64,000 nucleotides of DNA from contig JACEEZ010022913.1 in assembly GCA_016584305.1 (NCBI GenBank), positions 354,598 to 418,597 on the forward strand, given 5' to 3'. The notes under the pieces are model-generated. The model ran no database searches and had not been told where the DNA came from. It saw only the letters and a program-made list of their open reading frames with translations. A program made the position numbers and the translations under genes. Source of the DNA: Chionoecetes opilio (lineage: Eukaryota > Arthropoda > Malacostraca > Decapoda > Majidae). The stretch's first letter is position 1. Each line of letters begins with the position of its first letter. Of the stretch, positions 54,574-64,000 are shown one piece after another.

Positions 54574-54784
54574 AATAACCCTTCACGCCCAGATATTTCC
54601 TTTGCTATAAAAAATCGATGTTGTTAGCCATAAAATTACGAAAACTAACTGAATATACCAAATTAAATAGTGGACAATGATACTAAACAGGTCATAGCTA
54701 TAAAATGTTGCCTATATTCCCTAAAAATCGTTTAATGGCACCCAAATTACAATGGAAATTACGTTCTGTGTCTCAAGGGATTAA
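54574..54784. mobile_element. TTAA MITE, family T
   Basis: Left end TAACCCTTCACGCCCAGA, right end TTAA intact. A ~100-bp flanking segment (TTATATGGGCATTATTTTTG) is duplicated at 54490 and 54815. Confidence 0.7.
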
Positions 54785-54912
54785 TACAGTGTAGGCAGAA
54801 TAAAACATCATCATTCATTTATATGGGCATTATTTTTGTTCATTAATCCCATTCACGTATATTTATAGTGTAAGTTTTAAGACTAAACATCACATGTGCT
54901 TAAATAACGTAA

Positions 54913-54977
54913 ATAGGAACTACCTCGTATAGGTCTCACGGCCTCCTGTAGCTTCCTTATTTTCTGATGTTATGTTC
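54913..54977 (+). mobile_element. LINE-like 3' end, 65 bp
   Basis: Terminal fragment; its tail GTTC is joined directly to the TTAA of the next MITE. Confidence 0.7.
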
Positions 54978-55196
54978 TTAACCCCTTCACGCCCAGATCT
55001 TTCCTTTGCTATAAAAATAATTGTCTGTTGTTAGCCATGAAATTACAAAAAGTAACTAAATAAACCAAATTAGCTACCTAGTGGACAAGGACATTAAACA
55101 GGTCATATCTATAAAAACATTACTTAAATTCATTAAAAATCATATAATGGCACAAAAATTACAATGGAAATTACGTTCTGGGCCTCAAGGGGTTAA
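54978..55196. mobile_element. TTAA MITE, family T
   Basis: Full-length copy inserted at the end of a LINE tail; TTAA both ends. Confidence 0.75.
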
Positions 55197-55721
55197 ATAA
55201 CGTAACTAAGATGACTATTCTCACCACCCTCATTATGACCTTCACGGGCAGGTTCTACACGAAGACCGTCCCCGGGAGGAGGATGGGAACACGGGGGGGC
55301 AGGACTCCTTCTGCCCCGCCGTCAGGATGGCTGGTGGTCCTCGTGTATAGACTTCCGTGCAGAGTGGAGAGGTAGCTGACTAAAAGGTACGTACAATGGC
55401 ACAGTCTCTCTCTCTCTCTTCTTACACACACACACACATAAAAAAAGGTCTAGCGGTCTAAAAATCTCTAGCGTTTGCCTATACTCTCCCCCCTCCCCCA
55501 AACAAGCTTGGAGACCTGTGGGAATGCGGGAGTTTTCGGGCGCGGAGAAAAACGTATTTTTGGAGTTATGTCTCTCTCTCTCACTCCCTCTCTCTCTCTC
55601 TCTCACTCACACTCACACTCACACTCTCTCACTCACACTCACACTCTCTCACTCACACTCACTCTCTCTCTCTCTCTAACACTCACGCTCTCTCTCACTC
55701 ACTCTCTCTCTCAATCTCGCG
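55197..55721. other. 3' flank of zinc-finger gene, simple repeats
   Basis: Short (CT)n, (CA)n and a CACTCACT/CTCTCT tract at 55570-55715. No exon recognised. Confidence 0.5.
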
Positions 55722-56215
55722 TTATATCTCCTGACGATCCAAACAAAGCTTCCGCGAGAACCTCAGTTTCTTGTGGACGTACTCTTCCCCTTCAGCGCGG
55801 TGATATTCCTCAGGGCTGCTCACCATCTCGGGACTGCTTTCCCGCGCTGGGGACTCGGGCGAAGGTGTTATCTTGAAGGCAGAGAGGCTATTGCGATCTG
55901 AGGAGCTTGCATGAGGCACAGGGTTTGCCACGCACTGCAGAGGCGGTGGAGAGACTTGGGTGGGTAGCGCTGCGTTGGGGCGCAAGGACATGTAGGCGTG
56001 TGGAAGAGCGGAGATTTGGTAAGGTGGAGTGATGCTAAGTGGAGGTGGAGGAGGACAAAATGGTCCACCCATAGCCCTGACATCCACCAACGCCAGGAAA
56101 CGGCCTGGAAAAGCGAGAGCAGACTCCGGTGGGCGCTTCGAGAGGTCCATGAGGTCGGGGCGGATCGGAGTGGGTCGCAGGATTCTGGCCGCGACAGGAG
56201 GGTTGAGGAGGGTTG
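55722..56215 (-). CDS. Zinc-finger exon 2
   Basis: Uses acceptor GGGCACACAG, which keeps the long frame TLLNPPVAARILRPTPIRPD to RQEI and stop TAA. A stronger acceptor 28 nt upstream would shift the frame. Confidence 0.7.
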
Positions 56216-57228
56216 CTGTGTGCCCGCGCGCCCGCCGTGGCCTCTGTGGAGCACAAGGGAAGGGGTGTGAGACTTCCGTGTGGTTGATAGCAAAGGAAAA
56301 AAGTTGCAGTGGAAATGAATGAATGAACATACGAGTATTAAATTTGGTTGTCGATGCCTTGGCGTTACGTAATGGAAAGGGAGTCATCAAAGTTATGACT
56401 ACCTGTATCTATAGTCTTCATGTAGTCTACTTTTGATATTAAGGGAGAGAAACACAGGTACAGGTGTGGCGGATGTTTCAACTTACCTTGCGAGGGGCCT
56501 GCGGGTGACGAGTGTTCCGAGTCCTTCTGCAGCAGCGCCTCAATGGTGAAGCTGCGCTGGGGACCGGGGTGCCGGGCAGGCTGGGGGCGTGACTCCGCGG
56601 GGCAGGGGAGTAGAGGGGGTGGAGGCGGCGACAGGGGTGGCGACTGCTGGGGACGTGGAGGCAATGCCCATGCCCAGGGCCATCCACCTATCTTCCTCGG
56701 TAGTGTGTCGGGCATGGCCTTAGGGGCGACGCGGCCAGGCAGTGAGCCGCGGCGCAGGACTGGTTCAGGGGCCATGGCGGGGCGCGATGCCTCGACGCAG
56801 GCCACGACCTTCCTGGGAGGGCTAGGCTCCTCCTGCACCTTGGCGTGCGTCCTCATGTGGCGCTCCAAGTTACTCTTGTGGCTGGTGTCGTAGCCGCAGA
56901 AGCAGCAGATAAAGTCTTTAATGCCGGTGTGGACGGAAAGGTGCCGCTTGAGGAGGGCCTTGCGGCAGAATACGTGGCGGCACACAGGACACATGTAGCC
57001 ATTGCGATGCAGGGCGCGCGTGTGTGCTCGCAGGTCAGCCTTGTTGAAGAAACGTTGCCCACAACACTCCAGCTCCACCGGCGCGGCCTCGTGCATGGTC
57101 TGGATGTGGCGCTTCAGGTTGTTCTTGCGGTCCGTGTCATAGCCGCAATAATGGCACACCAGCCACCGGGCGCGCTCCTCACTGCTGCTGTGACCGTCGC
57201 CAAACTTGGGATCCTCAGGCGAGCACAT
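55722..57228 (-). CDS. C2H2 zinc-finger protein, two coding exons
   Basis: Probable nuclear DNA-binding regulator. Exons 57228-56487 and 56215-55722 give 411 aa. Fingers near the N-terminus: CHYCGYDTDRKNNLKRHIQT (Cys25/28, His41/46), a degenerate CCGQRFFNKADLRAHTRALH, CPVCRHVFCRKALLKRHLSV (Cys80/83, His96/100) and CFCGYDTSHKSNLERHMRTH. The CGYDTxxKxNLxRH style resembles REST/charlatan-type fingers, but I do not assign it. The rest is Pro/Ser-rich and disordered, with RPDLMDLSKRP (DLS core as in CtBP-binding motifs, inference) and a basic C-terminus KKLRFSRKLCLDRQEI. Start at the first ATG; an acceptor-like CTCTCTGCAG 19 nt upstream suggests a further 5' exon. Confidence 0.8.
56487..57228 (-). 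CDS. Zinc-finger exon 1
   Basis: Carries all four fingers and a proline-rich segment, ending SSPAGPSQ with donor GCAAG|GTAAGT, phase 1. Confidence 0.85.
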
Positions 57229-57480
57229 GCTGCGTCTTGTGGCTGCAGAGAGACACTGACCACTGGTAGGGAGGGACCGGTGGTGCCCTCGGCAGTGGGT
57301 GAGGTGAGGGCAGAGTGAGGGTCACGTGTGAACACCCAGCGCTGTGCCCCCACGAGTGTTCCTCCGCGCGAGGCCGCAGGGAGAGTTGCCGTGTGTCCCG
57401 TCCGAGCGTTGTCCCGCCAGTGTGGGTAACGAGGGCGGCGCGTGGGCGGCGGACGTCACACGCCGTCACACGCCACCGGG

Positions 57481-57526
57481 CAGAGCACACACACACACAC
57501 ACACACACGCACACACACACACACAT
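57481..57526. repeat. (CA)n microsatellite
   Basis: CA dinucleotides with a CG interruption, in a CpG-rich stretch (57240-57640) upstream of the zinc-finger gene. Confidence 0.9.
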
Positions 57527-57707
57527 AATCCCCGGGAGTGGACGGACGCAAGCAGGGCCCACCATGCACACACTGGCTGCTGCTGCTGCTGCCAACATCA
57601 GGCCTGGCCTGGCGTGGTGATTGACAACTAACATATGACAGCTTATAGTGACCTGACTCAGAAATCAAAGGAGAGGGGGAGAGATTGAGGTCATGCCAGG
57701 ACCCGTG

Positions 57708-59196
57708 CGGCGTTTTACGAAAGCGCGGATTGGCATATCAAAAGCGCGGCGGGTCATCATTGAAAGCGCGGATGTATTTCTATCAAAAGCGCGGCTGAAT
57801 TTGGTATCAATTGCGCGTTTTTTCACTCACTTGAAAGTCCGATTGTTAGGCAGTTCTTTAATGATCGTTCACCTCTTCCGTTAGCCAGACGTTATCATCT
57901 GTTGCCCCCTGCTTACCACGGGGAGGTGGTAGCAGGATTTTGAAGCAGGATATTGTTTTTCGTTCTTTATTCATCGCGTTTTTCACTCCTCTCTTCCATA
58001 AAAATAGTTTAAATAGTCCTTTATTTATCGCGTTAAAAAACTCAAAGTTACACGTTTGTTCTTGCTGTGAATCGGTTACCTAAACACTTCATATAATTGT
58101 GTCTGTTTATTTCCCCAGAAATAAATTTGTTGTATTGTGCCATGGCATACTCTGTCCTGTCTCGTTCAACTTTCCGCGTAGTTGCTGGTTTACCGATACT
58201 CCTGATCTTAATATAAGTAGCAGTCTGGAGCTTTCCTGGTACATCCATGAACACAAATATAGATGGATGGGATGTATAAAATTGCTCATTGAAATGAGCA
58301 TGAAAAGATTCGGCAGAATTGTTGGTACGCTTTGTATTTGAGGGGACTTCAGCCCAAAGCACTGGAGGATATCTTGATTCTGCTGTTACATAGTTATCAA
58401 CCAGATAGTCCGCAAAGCGAGTACATCTCTCATCCTGAGGTGCGTCTGTCATTAATTCCTCGACGAAGCAATCTTCTACATCTGTTGGGTCAATGAAATG
58501 TAGACCAAATGATAATTTCAGCCATTGGCCTATGTCACTGTTGGTGTCCTTGTAGTCCCTACTTAGGCCCAAGTTTTGAATTTTTCGCCACCATGCCTGC
58601 CCTAAATGAAATCTGCAACATTTGATGACTGCGGTTGGAAATATATCTCTCAGAACAGTGAGCATGGCAAATTCAAAATCTGCATGTATCACTGAGGCTC
58701 CCAGTTGCATATTCCTTGCGGAACAAATGTCAATTAAACACTTCCACAGTTTCCTATAAATCTCCTCAGATTGACCTGGCAAGAGGGCATACACTAATGG
58801 AATATAATGCCCATTACATAATCCATGTATGGTGTATAGTTGATAGAAGAACTTTGGACAACTCTTGAAAGTCCCATCAACGAAGATCTCCTCAGCAGTG
58901 TTCGCCAGAAATGCAAGATTAGTTGTACATGAAATGATAACCACCGTGGGCTCCAACAACTGTGAACACACTGTGAACAACTGTGAACAACTGTGAACTC
59001 CAACAACCAACGAGACCACCGAGACAGACACTCGCGTTGGTCTCGGTAAACACCGTGTGAAGCATTATGACACACCGAATGATACTTAATGACATAGCGA
59101 GTGAACGGGATTAACCTTGCCGCGCATTTGATAGTGGTTTATAGGTGAGGTTCGAAGGCGGTCACTTTTTCGAATCCGCGCTTTTGATATACGCCC
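57708..59196 (-). mobile_element. MULE-type DNA transposon
   Basis: Left end CGGCGTTTTACGAAAGCGCG and right end (reverse) GGGCGTATATCAAAAGCGCG form imperfect TIRs; both sides carry GACCCGTG (57700-57707 and 59197-59204), an 8-bp target duplication. Contains the transposase frame 58048-59031. Four AAAGCGCGG motifs lie at the left end, possibly transposase sites. Length 1.49 kb is short for an autonomous MULE. Confidence 0.85.
58048..59031 (-). CDS. MULE transposase
   Basis: 327-aa frame with the MULE/Mutator transposase domain: EEIFVDGTFKSCPKFFYQLY (first catalytic Asp), LVYALLPGQSEEIYRKLWKC, VIHADFEFAML (second Asp) and CCRFHLGQAWWRKIQ, ending NNSAESFHAHFNEQF. The family cuts and pastes DNA with a DDE catalytic core. 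The N-terminal ~35 residues arise from a CTGTGAACAA repeat and may be noncoding; a FLYWCH or other DNA-binding domain is absent, so the copy may be 5'-deleted. Confidence 0.85.
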   Translation of the reverse strand: MSVSVVSLVVGVHSCSQLFTVCSQLLEPTVVIISCTTNLAFLANTAEEIFVDGTFKSCPKFFYQLYTIHGLCNGHYIPLVYALLPGQSEEIYRKLWKCLIDICSARNMQLGASVIHADFEFAMLTVLRDIFPTAVIKCCRFHLGQAWWRKIQNLGLSRDYKDTNSDIGQWLKLSFGLHFIDPTDVEDCFVEELMTDAPQDERCTRFADYLVDNYVTAESRYPPVLWAEVPSNTKRTNNSAESFHAHFNEQFYTSHPSIFVFMDVPGKLQTATYIKIRSIGKPATTRKVERDRTEYAMAQYNKFISGEINRHNYMKCLGNRFTARTNV

Positions 59197-59389
59197 GACC
59201 CGTGTGACCTCAGGGAGTGCAATTTGAAGGGATTAACAGGTCACATGTTGGGCAGGTGAACTTTCCAAATAGAACGTAAAGTATGCAATGTTTGATGAGC
59301 TGTCTGTCTGTGTCTGTTATCAATCTACCTACTTTTTATCTCTTATACTTCCGTCAGTTCCTTCAACATCTGTCTATCCTAGTTCATCA

Positions 59390-60545
59390 TCCGTCTACCT
59401 ACACTCAGTTTCCTTCCCTCCTGCCTGTCTTTCTGTCTATCTACCGCCTACCTACCCTCAGTTTCCTTCCTTCCTGCCTGTCTCTCTATATCTATCTACC
59501 GTCTACCTACCCTCCTGCCTGTCTCTCTGTATCTATCTACCGCCTACCTACCCTCAGTTTCTTTCCTTCCTGCCTGTCTCTCTGTATCTATCTACCGCCT
59601 ACCTACCTCAGTTTCTTTCCTCCTGCCTGTCTCTCTGTATCTATCTACCGTCTACCTACCCTCCTGCCTGTCTCTCTGTATCTATCTACCGCCTACCTAC
59701 CCTCAGTTTCCTTCCTTCTCCCTGTCTCTCTGTATCTATCTACCGTCTACCTACCCTCCTGCCTGTCTCTCTGTATCTATCTACCGCCTATCTACCTCAG
59801 TTTCTTTCCTTCCTGCCTGTCTCTCTGTATCTATCTACCGTTACTACCCTACTTCCTTGCCTGTCTCTCTGTCTATCTACCGTCTACCTACCTCCTCTCT
59901 GCCTGTCTCTCTGTATCTATCTACCGCTACCTACCCTCAGTTTCCTTCCTTCCTGCCTGTCTCTCTGTCTATCTACCGTCCTACCCTCTCTTCCTCTCTG
60001 TCTTCTGTCTATCTACGTCTAACCTTCCCTCCTCCTGTCTCTCTGTATCTATCTACGCCTACCTACCTCAGTTTATTTCCTTCCTGTCTGTCTCTCTGTA
60101 TCTATCTACCGCCTACATACACTCAGTTTCCTTCCTGCCTGCCTGTCTCTCTGTATCTATCTACCGTCTACCTACCCTCCTGCCTGTCTCTCTGTATCTA
60201 TCTACCACCTACCTACACTCAGTTTCCTTCCTTTCTCCCTGTCTCTCTGTATCTATCTACCGTCTACCTACCCTCCTGCCTGTCTCTCTGTCTATCTACC
60301 GTCTATCTACACTCAGTTTCTTTCCTTCCTGCCTGTCTCTCTGTATCTATCTACCGTTTACCTACCTTCCTGCCTGTCTCTCTGTCTATCTACCGTCTAC
60401 CTACTCTCAGTTTCCTTCCCTCCTGCCTGTCTCTCTGTATCTATCTACCGTCTACCTACCCTCAGTTTCCTTCCTTCCTGCCTGTCTCTCTGTCTATCTA
60501 CCGTCTATCCGTCTCTGTCTCTCTGTCTATCTACCGTCTATTTGC
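59390..60545. repeat. CTGT/CTAC-rich minisatellite, ~50-60-bp unit
   Basis: Unit with CCTGCCTGTCTCTCTGTATC and TATCTACCGTCTACCTACCC plus optional CAGTTTCCTTCCTT; about 20 copies. Long plus-strand frames are artefacts. Confidence 0.93.
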
Positions 60546-61078
60546 TCTCAAGTCTCAAGACAACCTGTGCCCTCCGTCCCTGGTTCCCTTAGGGTCACCT
60601 GGGGTCACCTGGACGGTCAAAGCCGCACCCAGGTCTTGTCCCCTCAGATAATCCCCTCTGTTCCTTCACCTCACTCCTGCCCTCACCTACCCTGGCTCCC
60701 ACTTCCCCCCCCTCACTCCCTCTCCCCTCCTCGCCTCACTCACTCCCTCATCTTCGCTCCTAAACTCCCTTCAACCCTCCTCGTCCTCTTCCTCCTCCTC
60801 CTCTTTCTCGTCCTCTTCCTCCTCCTCCTCCTCCTCCTCCTCCTGCTCCTCCTCCTCCTCCTCCTCTACCTCCTTCTCCTACTCCTCCTCCTTCTAAAAG
60901 CCTTCTACTTTCCTATCCTTTCTCTCTTATTATCTAGTTAGTGTAGTGTAGTTCAATCAAACAGCCTTGTAAGGATCTAATGGTCTGTTGCTGTTTGTGT
61001 TTCCTTTGTATTCCTTTGTATTCCTCCTCCTCCTCCTCCTCCTCCTCCTCCTCCTCCTCCTCCTCCTCCTCCTCCTCC
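60546..61078. repeat. Pyrimidine-rich tract with (CTC)n
   Basis: C/T-rich sequence with (CCT)n at 60785-60890 and pure (CTC)n at 61023-61077. Confidence 0.9.
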
Positions 61079-61204
61079 CTATTATTCCAGTCTTAATATT
61101 CTCCCTTTCATTTTTCATTCATTTTTCTTCCTTTCATTCATCCTCGTTTTATTTTTTTATCTCCATTCCTTCCCTTCCCTTTCCTTTCCCTTTCCCTTTC
61201 GTAG

Positions 61205-61664
61205 GGTAAGTAGTAGTAGTAGTAGTAGTATCAGTAGTAGTAGTAGTAGTTACGAGCGAGCGCGAAGCGCTCGTGAGTCCTCACTCACTCGGATTTTTCC
61301 GGGTTAGGCGGCCGACCCGACCCGACCCGACCCGGCCGACCATCACGCTTTTCAGGAGCTTATATCTTTGGAATCCCGCTTCCGATTGACAAGCGGTCTT
61401 CGCTATCTGATAGCCCCATTCAATCCCTACAGTTTCAGCGTAAAAAGGCAAAGGTAAATGCAGTTTAGATGACAGCAGACAAATTTCCTTGCTATCGAAA
61501 GTCCGGGTGACTCTCCCGCCGCACGCACGCCGCACCCGCACGCCGCACCCGCACGCCTCACCCGCACGCCGCACCCGAAACTCGCCGCACGTGCGCACGT
61601 GCGGCGGGTTTCTACGGGCTCGCTCGTCCTTCGCCGATTAAGGCGTTTTACTGGTAGCAGTATC

Positions 61665-61729
<65 letters not shown>

Positions 61730-61732
61730 CTG
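61205..61732. repeat. (AGT)n arrays split by a CpG-rich ~400-bp segment
   Basis: (AGT)n at 61205-61251 and 61650-61730; between them a CpG-rich piece starting ACGAGCGAGCGCGAAGCGCT and ending GCTCGCTCGTCC, with an ACGAGCGAGC inverted pair. Confidence 0.75.
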
Positions 61733-62209
61733 AAGTTGTTTTTCTTTTACTGATGCAGTTGTTGCTGGTGTTAAAAAATTTGGCGTTCATAATACATCAT
61801 CATCATCATCATTCTTCCCGGCGGTCACTCACTCACTCGGTATCCCTCTCTTCCTCTTCCTCTTCCTCTTCCTCTTCCTCTTCCTGGTCGCTCCCCCCCT
61901 CCCCTGCCACCCCCTGCTCCCCTGCCCCCCTGCCCCACCTCCCTCCTGCCGCGCGAGGACTCAGCACCGCACCATTACTGCTGTATTAAGGGATTAATAC
62001 TAAAATTACGAGCCAGATTACCTGCGTCACCGCCCACTTTGCCACCACACCCGCCCGACGCCCATGCTCAGCCGCCCATACCTTCCTCCCGCCCACCGCC
62101 GCGCCCTGAGAAAGTTCCAACCTTCCTTTTCAACCATCCTGCTTTGTATCAGTAAATAGACACCTTTTTATGCTATTATCTACGCCTAATAATGCTCTCT
62201 TTGTGGATC

Positions 62210-62288
<79 letters not shown>

Positions 62289-62304
62289 TCAGTAGTAGTA
62301 GTAG
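62210..62304. repeat. (AGT)n microsatellite
   Basis: About 95 bp of AGT with one ATC interruption. Confidence 0.95.
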
Positions 62305-62690
62305 AAATGAGAGGGAAGGAGGAATGAGGAAGGAGGTGTAAGAGGGAATGAGAGGGAATGAGGAATTAGAGGAAAGGGGAAATGAGAGGGAATGAGGAAT
62401 GAGGAAGGAGGTGTGAGAGGGAATGAGAGGGAATGAGGAGAATTATGAGGGAAGGGGAAATGAGAGAGAATGAGGTATAAGAGGGAAGGGGAAATGAGAG
62501 GGAATGAGGAGAAAATATAAGGGAAGAAGGAATGAGAGGGAGGATATGTGAGAGGGAATGAGGTATAAGAAAGAAAAAAAAAAAAAAAAAAAAAAAAATA
62601 ATAATAATAATAAAAAAAAACGAGTTGAAAGAAGGAATGAGAGGGAAGGAGGAATGAGTGGGAATAAGGAATGAGAGGGACTGAGGATAG
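62305..62690. repeat. GGAATGAGAGGGA imperfect repeat
   Basis: Purine-rich repeats of GAGAGGGAATGAGG with an A-run and (AAT)n at 62570-62620. Confidence 0.85.
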
Positions 62691-62759
62691 CACAAAAATG
62701 TATCAGAACAGCATGAATGGACAAAAAAAGTGAAGCTCATGGATTACTATTTACCGGGA

Positions 62760-62761
<2 letters not shown>

Positions 62762-62854
<93 letters not shown>
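62762..62854. repeat. (TG)n microsatellite
   Basis: About 92 bp of uninterrupted TG. Confidence 0.97.
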
Positions 62855-62855
<1 letters not shown>

Positions 62856-63099
62856 TCATTATCGTCATCATCATCATCAGCGCGTCATCATGAGTGCGTC
62901 GTCGGGTGAGTGATGATGGCTGTGATAGCAAACCCAGGCGTGCATAGTTAATCCTTTTTCTGGTCCGTGGGTTTGAAATACGGGTCCGGGTTTTACAGGA
63001 AGACAGATATTTGTAACCCAACACTTATTATCATCATCATTTTTTTTATACGTCAGATGTATTTTCCCACGAGCACTATACTACTTTTTTTTTTTTTTT

Positions 63100-63592
<493 letters not shown>

Positions 63593-64000
63593 AACAAACA
63601 CCCACACTCATTCACACACGCAAATAAAACTCAGAATCCCAGAAAAGGAAAAAAAGTTTCAACGCTGAGAGGCAAATGACGAGAGAGAGTTTTTTTTCAG
63701 TTTTTTTTTTATTCTCTGTTTTCCGTTGATTCCTTTTTTTCATGACTTAATTAAAAGTTAGTCTCTATTGAATACAAGTACGTAAAATTCGACGGTTTAT
63801 ATAAGGCTACTATTCAATATTTATCCTTCAAGACATACGGTAATTATATAGTTATCCAATTGACATCTTTGTTTTGTGTAAGTGTGTGTGTTTACTGAGC
63901 ATATATTCTGAACATAGAGTGAAAATTTATGCGAAAATCAGCAGCCATTTTTGTCACAGTCTCCCATCCATTCCAGCAACGCCATTAAATGTAATTATCG
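63593..64000. other. Window end, nothing recognised
   Basis: AT-rich unique-looking sequence, no frame or repeat recognised. Confidence 0.5.

Noticed and set aside
55230..55371. 46-codon plus-strand frame MTFTGRFYTKTVPG
   Set aside because: No recognisable family, splice context or conservation evidence; chance frame in a GC-rich stretch.
57315..57631. Frames around 57.3-57.6 kb as a divergent gene
   Set aside because: They span a (CA)n repeat and overlap on both strands; the stretch looks like a CpG-rich upstream region.
59283..60941. 552-codon frame rich in SVSIYRLPT repeats
   Set aside because: Translation of a CTGT/CTAC tandem repeat and (CTC)n; no domain, no splice context.
61281..61598. 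105-codon minus-strand frame in the GC-rich segment
   Set aside because: The Arg/Gly-rich ends come from GCACGCCGCACCC-type repeats; no domain recognised, so not called as a gene.

Overview
The window is animal nuclear DNA: genes are split by GT-AG introns, there are no operons, and most of the sequence is microsatellites, minisatellites and small transposons. Gene content, a short tract of the arthropod telomere-type pentamer CCTAA, and very heavy simple-repeat load suggest an arthropod, most likely a decapod crustacean. That assignment is inference.

Four protein-coding genes can be assembled from exons whose phases join exactly. (1) Minus strand 306-5659: DNA polymerase lambda (POLL) with BRCT domain, dRP-lyase/HhH region and all three polymerase aspartates; the last C-terminal exon lies beyond the left edge. 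(2) Plus strand 13723-20252: complete nine-exon dynactin subunit 2 (DCTN2, dynamitin), 415 aa. (3) Minus strand 26875-41510: 14 exons of an SLC3-family amino-acid transporter heavy chain (rBAT/4F2hc-like), with one transmembrane helix and an amylase-like ectodomain; its N-terminal exon has a frame problem. (4) Minus strand 55722-57228: two-exon C2H2 zinc-finger protein, possibly lacking a 5' exon. A MULE-type DNA transposon with transposase ORF, terminal inverted repeats and an 8-bp target duplication lies at 57708-59196. The genes do not form a pathway: DNA repair, motor adaptor, amino-acid transport and transcription.

Layout: 0-5.7 kb POLL; 5.8-13.6 kb repeat-rich intergenic, including a ~1 kb duplication and a large TIR element; 13.7-20.3 kb DCTN2; 20.3-26.8 kb intergenic with four minisatellites; 26.9-41.5 kb SLC3 gene; 41.8-48.1 kb one 36-bp minisatellite of about 170 copies; 48.1-55.7 kb transposon debris; 55.7-57.2 kb zinc-finger gene; 57.7-59.2 kb MULE; 59.3-64 kb simple repeats.

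The observation I rate highest is positional. A 5'-truncated LINE-like family, whose 3' tail is built of repeated TTCTTATG-type units, sits in sense orientation about 9-61 nt upstream of the 3' splice site in ten introns of three unrelated genes. The tail is U-rich and contains CTTAT, which fits the branch-point consensus YTNAY. This could reflect insertion preference at 3' splice sites or recruitment of the tail as branch site and polypyrimidine tract.
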